The position numbers and the translations under genes are program-made. The notes under the pieces were generated by a model. That model was given only the letters and a program-made list of their open reading frames with translations, ran no database searches and had not been told where the DNA came from. A stretch of DNA of 64,000 nucleotides from UBA6623 sp965238125 (GTDB lineage: Bacteria > Acidobacteriota > Terriglobia > Bryobacterales > UBA6623): positions 5,890,001 to 5,954,000 of the forward strand of contig OZ250179.1 of assembly GCA_965238125.1 (NCBI GenBank). Reading direction: 5' to 3'. Of the stretch, positions 41,331 to 50,353 are shown piece by piece; position 1 is the first letter of the stretch, and every line of letters begins with the position of its first letter.

Positions 41331-42329
41331 ATGAGCGACACCGCCAAGACCCGCCTATTCTCCGGGATGCAGCCGACGGGGAATCTCCATATCGGTAATT
41401 ACCTCGGGGCGCTCAAAACCTGGTCGCGCGTCCAGTACGACTACGAACCGATCTACTGCATCGTCGATCTGCACGCCATCACGGTTTATCAGGACCCGGC
41501 TGAACTTCAGGAAAAGATTGAAGACGTGGCCGCGCTCTATATCGCGGCGGGCATCGACCCGGAGCACTCCGCTGTTTTCGTGCAATCGATGGTGCCGGCC
41601 CACGTCGAGCTTGCGTGGGTCTTTACCTGCGTGACGCCGATGGGTTGGCTCAGCCGCATGACGCAGTTCAAGGCCAAGTCCAAACAGCAGGAGTCGGTCG
41701 GGACCGGGCTGTTCGTCTACCCGACGCTGATGGCGGCCGACATTCTGCTCTATCAGGCCGGCATTGTTCCCGTGGGCGAGGATCAGGCGCAGCATCTGGA
41801 GCTGACCCGCGACATCGCGGCGCGTTTCAACTCGCAGTACGGGGAAACCTTCGTCGTCCCGAAAACGGAGTTGCCGACCGTGGGGGCGCGCATCATGGGG
41901 CTGGACGACCCGACGCAAAAAATGAGCAAATCGGCGCCGGGGTCGAACCATTCGATCGGCCTGCTCGACTCGCCCTCGCGCATCAAAAAGCTCATAGGCC
42001 GGGCCGTCACCGACGCCAAACCGGCGGTGGATTTCGACGATTTAGGAGAGGGCGTCGCGAATTTGATCACGATTTATCAGGCCTTCAGCGGGGCGGGCGA
42101 TGATGAGACGCGCGAAAAGTTCAGCGGCTCCCAATACGGCGCGCTCAAGAAAGAAGTGACCGAAGCGGTGGTCGAAAAGTTGGAGGCGCTCCAAGAGAAG
42201 TTTCGCGAGCTGACGGACGACCGCGGGGTGATTCGCGAGATCCTGCGGCGCGGGGCCGAGCGGGTTGCCCCGATCGCGGAAGACACGATGAAAACGGTTC
42301 GCGAGCGGGTCGGGCTTTACTCGGGCTGA
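41331..42329 (+). CDS. trpS: Tryptophan--tRNA ligase
   Basis: The 332-residue class Ic synthetase charges tRNA-Trp. It has the ATP-binding HIGH-type motif GNLHIGNYLGALKTW and the KMSKS motif in PTQKMSKSAPGS. Tryptophan-site blocks include YEPIYCIVDLHAITV, FKAKSKQQESVGTGLFVYPT and LMAADILLYQAGIVPVGEDQ. Length matches bacterial TrpS (about 330). No leader or T-box-like structure is visible in the short upstream gap. Confidence 0.97.
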   Translation: MSDTAKTRLFSGMQPTGNLHIGNYLGALKTWSRVQYDYEPIYCIVDLHAITVYQDPAELQEKIEDVAALYIAAGIDPEHSAVFVQSMVPAHVELAWVFTCVTPMGWLSRMTQFKAKSKQQESVGTGLFVYPTLMAADILLYQAGIVPVGEDQAQHLELTRDIAARFNSQYGETFVVPKTELPTVGARIMGLDDPTQKMSKSAPGSNHSIGLLDSPSRIKKLIGRAVTDAKPAVDFDDLGEGVANLITIYQAFSGAGDDETREKFSGSQYGALKKEVTEAVVEKLEALQEKFRELTDDRGVIREILRRGAERVAPIAEDTMKTVRERVGLYSG

Positions 42330-42598
42330 GGGCGCTTGCTCCAAACCGAGCCGCGCGCGTAAGGGGCTGCGAAAAAATGGGGGACAGTTCCGTTCTATGA
42401 ATCCGCGGATTCATAATACCGGCATGAAAATGTGGACAGAGGCTCCTGCCGCCCTTTCAGGGCTCAATCGGATTTGTTTCGTACCCAGGGTTCCGCCTTC
42501 GGCTTCACCCTGGGCTATTTTCCTGCCGCCGCTGCGCGGCTCAAGAGACGGCCAAGCCGCTAAAACGAGCTGAAATTCGAAGACTTCCTTTCCCGACC
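42330..42598. repeat. Dispersed repeat R1, copy 3, with an R6 end
   Basis: After trpS, 'caaaccgagccgcgcgcgtaaggggctgcg' (R6 type, 42343-42372) is followed by 'gaaaaaatgggggacagttccg', the perfect 18-bp palindrome ATGAATCCGCGGATTCAT (42397-42414), 'catgaaaatg', 'ctgccgccctttcagggct', 'ggttccgccttcggcttcaccctgg' and 'ctgccgccgctgcgcgg'. This is the best-preserved R1 copy together with that at 61190. No gene is present. Confidence 0.7.
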
Positions 42599-43711
42599 AT
42601 GGCCGGAAAAAGAGCCAAGCGAGCGCGACGACTCCGGGGACCGGCTCCGCCGCCGCATCCAACCCCTGAGGTCGCGGTCCTTGAGACGGAAACCCTTCCT
42701 CCGCCCCGCGCGCTTGGGTTGGGCGGCGTCGTGGCAATCGGCGCCGCGGCCGCGGCGGTTCTTGCGGGCGGGCTCTATCTTTCCGTTGATTCCGGCAGCG
42801 GCGCCGGTGACACGACGCCGGCGCCTGACGAGAGCGCCGGCGTGTCGCCCGAGCCCGTGCGGGCGAGCGACCTCCAAGTGCCGAGCGAACCCGCTTCGCC
42901 CGGTCCGGTGTCGCCGGATTCCGGCGCGGATGAGCAGGTTTCGTCGGCCGCCGGGTCGGCCCCGAGCCCGTCATCAGCGCCCTCGCCGCCCCTTTCCGCC
43001 GATTTCACCGCCCGCATCCAAATCTTGCAACAGCAAATCCGACTACGGCCCGACGACGGGGTCAACCGCGCGACGTTGGCGTCTTTGCTCGATGCGCAAG
43101 GGAACATTGACGAGGCCGCGGAACACTACAGGCGGGCCGTCGAAGACGCGCCCAACTACGCCCGAGGACGCCACGACTACGGAATTTTTCTGGTGCAACG
43201 ACGAGGTCGAGTCGACCAGGCGCGGGGTCACTTGCAGGCCGCCGTCGACCTCGCCCCCGACTCGGCGCAGATCCATGTCGGGCTTGGATTCGTTCACGGA
43301 GAGAGTGGCGACATGACCGCGGCGATGCGGGAATTCAATCGCGCCCTCGAACTCGATCCGTCCCACGTCGAAGCGCACTTTTACCTTGCGAACGCCCTCG
43401 ATGAGATCGGCCGTTTGGAGGAGTCCGCCGAGCAGTACCGCACGGTGTCACGCTTGCAACCGGGATACTACGCGGCCCACTACGGCCTGGGCGCCGTTTT
43501 GGCCAAGCAAGGCGATCTCGACGGTGCGTTGGAGCAGTTCCGTTTGACGATGATCTCTCCCAGCGCCGAACTTCGCCGCCTCGCCGAGCAGGCGATCGGT
43601 TACCTCGAGGAGGCGGGCCGAGAAATGGACCAGCAGGTGGCCGAGGAGCCGGGCGGGCTTTCGCCGGAGCCGCCGCCGGACGCACCGTCGGTGCCGCCGG
43701 TTCTTGAGTAG
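42599..43711 (+). CDS. Membrane-anchored TPR protein
   Basis: The 370-residue protein has a basic N-terminus (KRAKRARRLRG), one membrane helix (VVAIGAAAAAVLAGGLYLSV), a Ser/Pro/Ala-rich linker and at least five tetratricopeptide repeats from about residue 140. Visible TPR consensus residues are LASLLDAQGNIDEAAEHYRR, YGIFLVQRRGRVDQARGHLQ and ANALDEIGRLEESAEQYRTV. TPRs mediate protein contacts, so this is probably a scaffold for an envelope complex. The linker and C-terminal PPPDAPSVPPV are low-complexity. It is likely periplasmic. Confidence 0.82.
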   Translation: MAGKRAKRARRLRGPAPPPHPTPEVAVLETETLPPPRALGLGGVVAIGAAAAAVLAGGLYLSVDSGSGAGDTTPAPDESAGVSPEPVRASDLQVPSEPASPGPVSPDSGADEQVSSAAGSAPSPSSAPSPPLSADFTARIQILQQQIRLRPDDGVNRATLASLLDAQGNIDEAAEHYRRAVEDAPNYARGRHDYGIFLVQRRGRVDQARGHLQAAVDLAPDSAQIHVGLGFVHGESGDMTAAMREFNRALELDPSHVEAHFYLANALDEIGRLEESAEQYRTVSRLQPGYYAAHYGLGAVLAKQGDLDGALEQFRLTMISPSAELRRLAEQAIGYLEEAGREMDQQVAEEPGGLSPEPPPDAPSVPPVLE

Positions 43712-43734
43712 TGGTGGGATGTTTGGCTGGGTTG

Positions 43735-43856
43735 GGGGAGCGATCTCATCTGATTCGGCTTTGGGTTGCGGGCATCGCGCTTCCGTCACTGTTCTTTAAG
43801 CTGAGCGGTTTCATCGCATACCGCTTGCTGACGCGCGCGGCTCGGTTTGGGTTTTT
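43735..43856. repeat. Dispersed repeat R6 copy
   Basis: The block 'gtcactgttctttaagctgagcggtttcatcgcataccgcttgctgacgcgcgcggctcggtttgg' at 43793-43850 parallels the right arm at 53850-53908 ('gccactttcctttgagcgaacggccttgtcgcataccgc...'), with the same 60-base plan and scattered changes. It fills the gap between a TPR gene and the convergent MaoC gene. Confidence 0.6.
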
Positions 43857-44309
43857 CTAGGCGGGACGTTTCGGGACCAGGACTGTTCGCTTGAGGGTCA
43901 GCACGGTTTCGTCGCGTTGGTTGAAGCCTCGGGATTCGACGAAGACGAGGCCGCGGTCGGGCTTTGATTTCGACTCGCGCAAGTCGGCGATGCGGCTTTC
44001 GGCGTAAATCGTGTCGCCGTGGAAGACCGGCCCGACATGTTTGATTTCTTTGTATTCGAGCGTCGCGATGGCGCGTCCGCTGATGTCGGCCACGCTCATG
44101 CCGACGACGATGCTGAAGACGAGCGGCCCGACGACCAAGCGTTGCCCGTGTTGGAGTTGCTCGGCGTAGTGGGCGTCGATGTGGAGCGGGTTTTGGTTCA
44201 TGGTCAGTAAGCTGAACCAGGTATCGTCGGCCTCGGAAATGGTGCGGCCGGGCCAGTGCTTGAAGACTTGGCCGACTTCGAATTCTTCGTAATATTTGCC
44301 GAATGCCAT
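43857..44309 (-). CDS. MaoC-family (R)-specific enoyl-CoA hydratase/dehydratase
   Basis: The 150-residue hot-dog-fold protein begins MAFGKYYEEFEVGQVFKHWP and has the hydratase motif region DDTWFSLLTMNQNPLHIDAH (Asp and His of the catalytic pair, with the helix 'NPLHIDAHYAEQLQHG'). AISYEDI is replaced by YKEIKHVGPVFHGDTIYAES. MaoC proteins hydrate enoyl-CoA or dehydrate (R)-3-hydroxyacyl-CoA. ATG 44309 has AAGGAG at the right distance. The neighbouring iron-alcohol dehydrogenase gene, on the same strand, suggests a small acyl or hydroxyacid pathway. Confidence 0.88.
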   Translation of the reverse strand: MAFGKYYEEFEVGQVFKHWPGRTISEADDTWFSLLTMNQNPLHIDAHYAEQLQHGQRLVVGPLVFSIVVGMSVADISGRAIATLEYKEIKHVGPVFHGDTIYAESRIADLRESKSKPDRGLVFVESRGFNQRDETVLTLKRTVLVPKRPA

Positions 44310-44376
44310 GGAGTTTCTCCTTCGGGTGGGTGAGTCGGGCCGGCGGGGCTTGCTGCTTCGAGCCGCTGGGGGCTTG

Positions 44377-44401
44377 GACCGGCACGAGTGCCGGTCGCTA
44401 C
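44377..44401. repeat. Dispersed palindromic repeat R3
   Basis: GACCGGCACGAGTGCCGGTC with a 'gctac' tail forms a 9-bp perfect stem with a 2-nt loop, in the gap between the MaoC and alcohol dehydrogenase genes. Further copies lie at 58232 and 61987. Confidence 0.65.
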
Positions 44402-44404
44402 TGG

Positions 44405-45682
44405 TTACCAGGCCGTCATGGCGTCTTCAAACATGGCGGCGAGGGCTTCCTCGTCGGCCGGGCGCGGCGAGAGCTTCGTCACGCGATGTTGCGGCAGCGT
44501 GCCCTTGACTAGAGCGGGGATGTCGCTCGACTGGTAACCGATCGCCTTTAACCCGTTGGGGACGTTCAACCGTTGCATGAACGACGTCACCTGATCCGCC
44601 AGCACTTTGCCGGCGTCCTCGAGCTTGACGCCCGCGACCGACGCGCCCAGCACTTCGGCGGCCCGCAAGTGCCGCTCGGGGCAGGCCTGACCCGTGAAGC
44701 GGAAAACGGCCGGCGAGTTCAAGATGACCGAAGTTCCGTGGGGTATGAGCGGTCGGTCGCCGGGATAACCCGCCGGCCGGTAGCCTTTGACCATGCCTGA
44801 AACCGGGTAAGACATCCCGTGGGGCAGGTGGACTCCCGCGTTTCCGAAACCGATACCGGCGTAGGAAGCCGCCAACAGCATCATGCCGCGTGCTTCGTCG
44901 TCACCCGGATCGGCGACGGCTCTCGGCAGGTACGCCCGCACCATGCGCAGGGCCTCGAGCGACCAAATGTCACTGATGGGATTCGAGCCTTGATAGGCGG
45001 GGCGAAGAATCGGGCGCTCGGGCCGCGGGCGGTCCGTGTAAGGCACCGCTGTGTAGGATTCGACGGCGTGGCTGAGGACGTCGAGTCCGGTGGAGGCGGC
45101 TACGTCGGCGGGCAGGGTTCGCGTGTTGTCGGGGTCTAGGATCCCGAGCGTTGGTTTGAGGCGGCGGTGCGCGATGCCGGTCTTAGCGTGGAGTTCGGCG
45201 AAGTCGAAAATCGCCACGCCGGTCGTTTCACTTCCCGTGCCGGCCGTCGTCGGAACGGCGAACAGCGGCTTGAGCGGACCGGGCACGGGCAGTCCCTTGC
45301 CGATCGGCGGATTGACGTAGTCGAGAAAATCGGCCGGGTAGGTTGTGTAAAGATTCGCCGCCTTGGCGGTGTCGATAGTGGAACCGCCCCCGACGGCGAC
45401 AAAGGCTTCGAACTCGCCCTGCTCGGCGGCGGCGATCGCGTCGCGGAAAGACTGATCGGTCGGCTCAACGCGGACGCGGTCATAGAGCGTGTAGCGGATC
45501 TTTTGATCGTCGAGAGAGGCGAGCGCGGTTTCGACCGGCGGCAGCTTGGCCAAATAAGGGTCGGTGAGGACCATGACGCGGTCGATCTTGCGGTCGACCA
45601 ACTCGGGGCCAAGCTCGTGGGTTGCGCCCGGCCCGTAACGAATATTCGAAGTCGCCATTTCGACGGCGTATTCCAGTTCCAT
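44405..45682 (-). CDS. Iron-containing alcohol dehydrogenase, hydroxyacid-oxoacid transhydrogenase type
   Basis: The 425-residue protein has the NAD-binding VAVGGGSTIDTAKAANLYTT and LFAVPTTAGTGSETTGVAIF blocks. Metal ligands lie in ASTGLDVLSHAVESYTAVPY, VHLPHGMSYPVSGMVKGY and LIPHGTSV. The first residues (MATSNIRYGPGATHELG) and length follow the ADHFE1/HOT group, which transfers hydride between 4-hydroxybutyrate and 2-oxoglutarate. A wider Fe-ADH activity cannot be excluded. The start ATG 45682 has a weak ribosome-binding site. Confidence 0.85.
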   Translation of the reverse strand: MELEYAVEMATSNIRYGPGATHELGPELVDRKIDRVMVLTDPYLAKLPPVETALASLDDQKIRYTLYDRVRVEPTDQSFRDAIAAAEQGEFEAFVAVGGGSTIDTAKAANLYTTYPADFLDYVNPPIGKGLPVPGPLKPLFAVPTTAGTGSETTGVAIFDFAELHAKTGIAHRRLKPTLGILDPDNTRTLPADVAASTGLDVLSHAVESYTAVPYTDRPRPERPILRPAYQGSNPISDIWSLEALRMVRAYLPRAVADPGDDEARGMMLLAASYAGIGFGNAGVHLPHGMSYPVSGMVKGYRPAGYPGDRPLIPHGTSVILNSPAVFRFTGQACPERHLRAAEVLGASVAGVKLEDAGKVLADQVTSFMQRLNVPNGLKAIGYQSSDIPALVKGTLPQHRVTKLSPRPADEEALAAMFEDAMTAW

Positions 45683-46335
45683 GCGAATGATTCCTTTCGA
45701 TCGTTGCGGCGGCGGGATGACCGAGCCTCAGCGTTATGAATCGGCGGATTCATAATACCTATATTCCCGTCGCCGCTTCGCAGCTCGGCCGTTTGTCATT
45801 TTCAGGGGTTATACCGTCATCCGCCATACGCTCGAAAGGGGATTTTCGGAGGGGTTCGTTCCCATGAAGGCGCGGCATTCATCATACGGCCATGAAAATG
45901 CGGGTGAGACCGGGATACTGGCCAAGGAGGGGTCGAGTGTCAGGCGTCGGCAGGCAGAGGGTGAACGTACCTGTTGGCCGGGTTGCAGCGGGCGATTGCT
46001 CCTACGCCCCATCCGGGGCTTGTCGTGATTTTCGGCGGGGACCCCGGGCTGAAGCCCGGGGCTATGGCTCCCGTCGCCGCTCCGCAGCTGCCTCGGTTTG
46101 TGATTTCAGGGTCTATACCGTAATCCGTCGTACACGCTTGAAAGAGGATTTTCGGAGGAGTCCTTATTTTTCGCACCCCCGCGGGACGACGCGCCCCTTA
46201 AACCGGCCCTCGAAGGGCCGGCCTAATTGAACCCAAGCCCGGTGAAGCGGGCTGAGCGTGGACTTCCGGCCACGCCTCTGTTTCTATTGCTCGCATTGCG
46301 AGAGGGCCGTCCCACACTTATGTCGCACACCCCCC
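45683..46335. repeat. Composite repeat region (R1 copy 4, R5 and relatives)
   Basis: This 653-bp gap has no gene. In order it holds a degenerate palindrome ATGAATCGGCGGATTCAT (45735-45752) with 'cataatacctatattcccgtcgccgcttcgcagc', a block 'ggttataccgtcatccgccatacgctcgaaaggggattttcgga' that recurs at about 46108-46160, and the hairpin CCCCGGGCTGAAGCCCGGGG (46042-46062). It also holds 'ccaagcccggtgaagcgggctga' (46230) and an R5 copy CACACTTATGTCGCACACCC (46313-46332). The doubling inside suggests two repeat insertions in one place. Confidence 0.55.
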
Positions 46336-47991
46336 CTAATTTCCCGCAGCGGCCGGTTCCTCGATCTTGAGGATCTGATTTACCTTGACGTTCTGAAGCC
46401 GCTGCCGGCGGCCCCCGGGCCAAGTGACGGTGAGTTCGTCGATCACTTCGGCGGCGGCGAGGCCGAAGTGCAGGCGCCGGTCATGATGCGATTGGTAGCT
46501 TCCTCCGGCGCGAACCTCCCTGACGCGCGTTTCATCGCCGATCTTGACCGTAACACGAGCGCCGACCGCGTTGCGGTTCGAGACCGTTCCGCGAAGATCG
46601 AGCAAGATCCAGTTGCTTTTGCCGCCCGGGTTGATGATTAGCGAAGGTGGCGCGTCGAGGTTGGCGACCAGCAGATCCAGCCAACCGTCGTTGTTGAAAT
46701 CGCCCACCGCCAATCCGCGGCTCGATTCAGCTTCCTCGAAGGCCGGACCGAGCGCGGCGCCCCGATCGCTGAAGTTCCCTTTGCCGTCGTTCACGAATAG
46801 CGAATTCGGTTGGCGGTAACGCGTACCCAACTCTTGACGATCCACTTCCGGATAGACGTGGCCGTTGGCTATAGCGATGTCGAGATCGCCGTCGTTGTCG
46901 AAATCGGCGAAGGCAACGCCCCAACCGAGCGCCGTCCAGGTGGCCTCGCCGAGGCCGGAGGCATAGGAGACGTCGCGATACTGCCCGCCGCCTTCGTTGC
47001 GGTAGAGAGCATGGTAGTCGTCGGAAAAGTTCGTCACGATCAAGTCAAAGTCGCCGTCATTGTCGTAGTCGCCGAAGTCGACTCCCATGCCGGCTTGTTC
47101 CTTGCCGTCGTCGCTCAAGGCCGTGCCGTTGAAAAGAGCGGCCTCGGTGAATTTCTTATCGCCGTTGTTTTGGAAAAGGAAATTGGGCAGCGAGTCGTTG
47201 GCGACATAGATGTCGGAGTCGCCGTCGTTGTCATAGTCGGTCCAAATGACACCGAGCCCGTAGGAAGGCGGGGCTTCGCCGATACCTGAGTCGACGGTTT
47301 GGTCGCGGAATCGGCCGTCGCCGAGGTTTTCGTAAAAGCGGTCGGCGGTGGCGGGCAACCCGCGCGGACCGCATTGGACGCGAATGCCGCGGTATCGGCA
47401 TAGCTGGGTGTACTCGGGAAGATCGTCGAGTTGGAACTCGAGGTAGTTGGCGACGTAGAGGTCGAGATCGCCGTCCGCGTCGTAGTCGGCAAGGGCGGCT
47501 GATGAACTCCACTCGGCCCCGGCGACGCCGGAGGAGCCGGCGGCCTCGCGAAACTTCCCGTCGCCGAGGTTCAAGTAGAGGCGGTTGGGGCCGTAGTTGG
47601 TGACGTAGAGGTCGTCGAAGCCGTTGTTGTCGACGTCGGCGACGGCGACGCCCATGCCCCAGGCGTGATCGCCGAGGCCGGCCCGAGTCGAGACGTCGGT
47701 GAAAGTCCCGTCGCCGTTATTGCGATAGAGGCGATCGCTTGCCGGGTTATCACCTTTGCGCTCGGCCGCGATGGTCGAACCGTTGACGAGGTAGACGTCA
47801 AGCCAACCGTCGTTGTCGTAATCGATGAGACCGACTCCGCCGCTCATCGATTCCAAGATGTAGGGTTTTTCGGGCGAGCCGGAAGTGAGCTTGACGCGGA
47901 GGCCGGCTTCTGACGAGACATCGTGAAATTCGCCTTGAAATTGCGCCTGCAAAGCGGCGGCGAATAGGACGATGGTCCAAGAAATCTTCAT
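46336..47991 (-). CDS. CRTAC1-like secreted protein with FG-GAP repeats and ASPIC/UnbV domain
   Basis: ATG 47991 gives 551 residues; the frame is open upstream to 48291 but that part is non-conserved. After a short signal (SWTIVLFAAALQAQ) come about six FG-GAP-like calcium-loop repeats, each of the form DYDNDGWLDVYLVNGS, DVDNNGFDDLYVTNYG, DYDADGDLDLYVANYL and DFDNDGDLDIAIANGH. The C-terminus is the ASPIC/UnbV domain (SNWILLDLRGTVSNRNAVGA, VTVKIGDETRVREVRAGGSY). Such proteins are exported and may bind sugars or metals; the role is unknown. It lies 85 bp after a TPR gene and probably shares its operon, a pairing seen repeatedly in Acidobacteriota. Confidence 0.9.
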   Translation of the reverse strand: MKISWTIVLFAAALQAQFQGEFHDVSSEAGLRVKLTSGSPEKPYILESMSGGVGLIDYDNDGWLDVYLVNGSTIAAERKGDNPASDRLYRNNGDGTFTDVSTRAGLGDHAWGMGVAVADVDNNGFDDLYVTNYGPNRLYLNLGDGKFREAAGSSGVAGAEWSSSAALADYDADGDLDLYVANYLEFQLDDLPEYTQLCRYRGIRVQCGPRGLPATADRFYENLGDGRFRDQTVDSGIGEAPPSYGLGVIWTDYDNDGDSDIYVANDSLPNFLFQNNGDKKFTEAALFNGTALSDDGKEQAGMGVDFGDYDNDGDFDLIVTNFSDDYHALYRNEGGGQYRDVSYASGLGEATWTALGWGVAFADFDNDGDLDIAIANGHVYPEVDRQELGTRYRQPNSLFVNDGKGNFSDRGAALGPAFEEAESSRGLAVGDFNNDGWLDLLVANLDAPPSLIINPGGKSNWILLDLRGTVSNRNAVGARVTVKIGDETRVREVRAGGSYQSHHDRRLHFGLAAAEVIDELTVTWPGGRRQRLQNVKVNQILKIEEPAAAGN

Positions 47992-48076
47992 CGCCGGCAC
48001 GGCACGTTGTAGTTGGGTCACGCGGCGGCGGCGACGTTTCCGCGTCGAGATTCGACTTGTGATCTCGTTTACGACC

Positions 48077-49798
48077 TTATTCCATTCTAGACCGCGCTTC
48101 GGCGGCGGCCTTCTTTTTCTCGAAGATCTCGAAATACTCTCGTGCCTTCTCGGACTGCTTTTCGCGGGCGCGAATTTGCCCCAATACATAGTAGGGCTCG
48201 TAGAACTCGGGTTCGGCCTCGACGGCCTTCCGCAGTTGTTCGGCGGCCGCCGGCAGACGGCCCTGCGCCATCCATAACTTGCCCAGCTCATAGCGGGCTA
48301 GGGCATCAGCGGGATCGATCTCGATCGCCCTGCTCAGCATCGCGGCGGCTCGCTCGGCATCGTCGCCGGCGGGAGAACGCCGCGCGGCCAGCGCCCGCCC
48401 CAACTCGGTGTAGTATGGCCCCGCGTCGGGTTTGAGCGCGATCGCTTGTTCGAGCGCCGCGGCTGCTTCCGCCGGCTTGCGCTGTTTCCAATAGGCCCGA
48501 CCCAACAGGAAATGGGACTCGTGCCGTTCGGGGTCGAGCTCGATCGCTCGCTCCAGCAACCGCACCGGGCGCGCGCTTTCGGGTTCGAGGTTTAGGCAAC
48601 TGGAGGCGAGCGCGTGGAGCAGACCGGCCGGGCCGGCTTTATCGCCCGCTTCGCGATCGGTCTGGTATCGGGCCGCGATGCGCAGCAACTCGACGGCGGT
48701 TCCGTGGTGCCCGCGGCCGCTGAGCATTTGAGCGAACTCGAAGTATTGTCGGCCTTGCTCGTAGTCGGTTCCACCCTCGGCCGGCGTCGGAGGGTTCGCG
48801 GTCTCTCGTTCGGCCGCGGCGCACGAGTTGCGACGCACGGCGTAGAAAACTTTCGGGCTCGCCGTTCCCGCCGCGACGCGCATCTTCGCAAGCCAAGCTT
48901 CGGCGGAGGCCGACTTGCCCTGCTCGATCAACACAAAGGCCATGTTCAAGTAAGCGTGCGGGCTCGACGGTTCCCTGACAACGGCTCTTTCGAATAACGC
49001 CTCGGCTTCGTCAAATCGGTCGAGCGAAGCCAGCGCCGACGCCAGTAAACTCCAGGCCTCGGCGTTTCCCTCGCCGCCCGGCGCGGCGAGAGGCTCAATC
49101 AGCTTCACGGTCTGCTCATGTCGGTTGAGAAGGAAATTCGTCAGAGCCGTAAAGAGCCGAATCTCGAACGAGTCGGGCGACTTTTTGAAAGCCGCTTCGA
49201 AGGCCTTGAGAGCATCACGGTAGAAGAGGTGTTGAAACAACAGCCGACCGACGCGAAACGCGAGGTCGCCGCCGGGCGGGCTCGGCGTCAAGACGGCGCG
49301 AGCGTTTTCGAGTCCCGCCGTGCTTTGTCCCGACGCCAATTGCGCCGCGGCGAGGTGGAACAGAACTCCCGTGTTGCGCAAGCCGAATTCGACGGCCTCG
49401 GTAAGGTGAGCTGCCGCTTTTGAGCCCTCGCCCAGCTGTCGGTAGAGGATGCCGACGCGGTAGTGGAGAGTCCGTTGGGCCGCGTCCGCGGCCAGCGATT
49501 TTTCAAACTGACCTACGGCCTGGCGGACACGTTTCTGCGTGGCGTAGATGTCTCCCAACTCGCGATGCAGCGCCGCCGGCCGCACCTCAAGACGTTCGCC
49601 GGTCCTCACCTCCGCCAGCAATCGCTCGACAGCGAGGGCGGCCTCGGAAAGGTTCCCGGCGTCTCGAAGTGCGCGGGCCGGCGCGAGGAGTTCGGCCGTG
49701 TCCGCGGCGAGCGTCCGGGGCGCAACCGCCAAGGAGACGGCTGCAATGAACACCGCCGGCACGACGAGAAAGGTGCGATACGGCACGTCGTCTCTCAT
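48077..49798 (-). CDS. Exported TPR-repeat protein
   Basis: ATG 49798 gives 573 residues (an extension to 49903 is unlikely). A signal (YRTFLVVPAVFIAAVSLAVA) leads to many tetratricopeptide repeats spread over the length: LREAGNLSEAALAV-like units near residue 40, then LGDIYATQKRVRQAVGQFEK, AWSLLASALASLDRFDEAEA, LGRAYWKQRKPAEAAAALEQ and LGKLWMAQGRLPAAAEQLRK. It is very likely co-transcribed with the CRTAC1-like gene downstream. The pair could recognise or assemble an envelope or secreted complex. Gene start is set by the signal. Confidence 0.85.
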   Translation of the reverse strand: MRDDVPYRTFLVVPAVFIAAVSLAVAPRTLAADTAELLAPARALRDAGNLSEAALAVERLLAEVRTGERLEVRPAALHRELGDIYATQKRVRQAVGQFEKSLAADAAQRTLHYRVGILYRQLGEGSKAAAHLTEAVEFGLRNTGVLFHLAAAQLASGQSTAGLENARAVLTPSPPGGDLAFRVGRLLFQHLFYRDALKAFEAAFKKSPDSFEIRLFTALTNFLLNRHEQTVKLIEPLAAPGGEGNAEAWSLLASALASLDRFDEAEALFERAVVREPSSPHAYLNMAFVLIEQGKSASAEAWLAKMRVAAGTASPKVFYAVRRNSCAAAERETANPPTPAEGGTDYEQGRQYFEFAQMLSGRGHHGTAVELLRIAARYQTDREAGDKAGPAGLLHALASSCLNLEPESARPVRLLERAIELDPERHESHFLLGRAYWKQRKPAEAAAALEQAIALKPDAGPYYTELGRALAARRSPAGDDAERAAAMLSRAIEIDPADALARYELGKLWMAQGRLPAAAEQLRKAVEAEPEFYEPYYVLGQIRAREKQSEKAREYFEIFEKKKAAAEARSRME

Positions 49799-50097
49799 TT
49801 TCCCTTTTTTGGAACAATTCCGGGATTGGAATCCGGTGGTGGGCCTGAATCCGTGATTTCGTATCCTAATCGGCCTAAACCACGCCGCTGAGAGAGGCCC
49901 CAACGATTTGCTGTATTTCCGGCTACACGACGAGCCTGCATTAGGTCGCCGGCACCTTGCCCGGCTTGATTCTCCGTGAAAGAAAGTTCTATGCTAGTGA
50001 AATACCGGGGGGGAGGGCGTCTCGCCGTCATTCTGGTATTTTGGTTTTCGGAGGGGACCGTCTTGCCCTCATCTTTCGTTTACATTTTGGAGGATCC
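49799..50097. other. Spacer between divergent TPR and TonB-receptor regions
   Basis: This 299-bp gap must carry promoters for both sides. A plus-strand block 'ttctatgctagtgaaata' at about 49988 contains TATGCT, a possible -10, and 'ttttggaggatccatg' (50085-50100) gives a good ribosome-binding site (GGAGGA) for ATG 50098. The minus-strand side is richer in A at 49795-49815. I see no dispersed repeat. Confidence 0.35.
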
Positions 50098-50256
50098 ATG
50101 AAATTGAGAATTCTGTGCTTCGTCGCACTGGTAACGCTGCTTAGCAGTTTTCCGCTTGCTGCATCACTGATACGCGGCGGCCACCGCGTGACGTCCTTCG
50201 CGCATTATGAAAAGCCGTCCGTTTACGTCAGGTCTCGGCTGAAGCGTCGCGGATGA
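50098..50256 (+). pseudogene. Orphan signal peptide of the TonB receptor, out of frame
   Basis: ATG 50098, after a GGAGGA ribosome-binding site, encodes KLRILCFVALVTLLSSFPLA ASL, a textbook signal peptide, but the frame then runs through RRGHRVTSFAHYEKPSVYVR-like residues to a stop at 50254-50256. The DNA at 50196-50245 resembles the receptor segment at 50420-50470 ('gccgtccgtttac...tctcggctgaa'). The signal therefore seems to be joined to a copied or rearranged piece of the receptor in the wrong frame. The receptor's main frame opens only at about 50330. Confidence 0.5.
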
Positions 50257-50353
50257 GAGTGGTGCTGTAGTGCCCGGCGTTGCGGTCACCAGTCGATCAC
50301 TAATGAAGCCCGCGGCATTGTCAATTTGATGTGGTAGCTTCAGCGCAATATTA

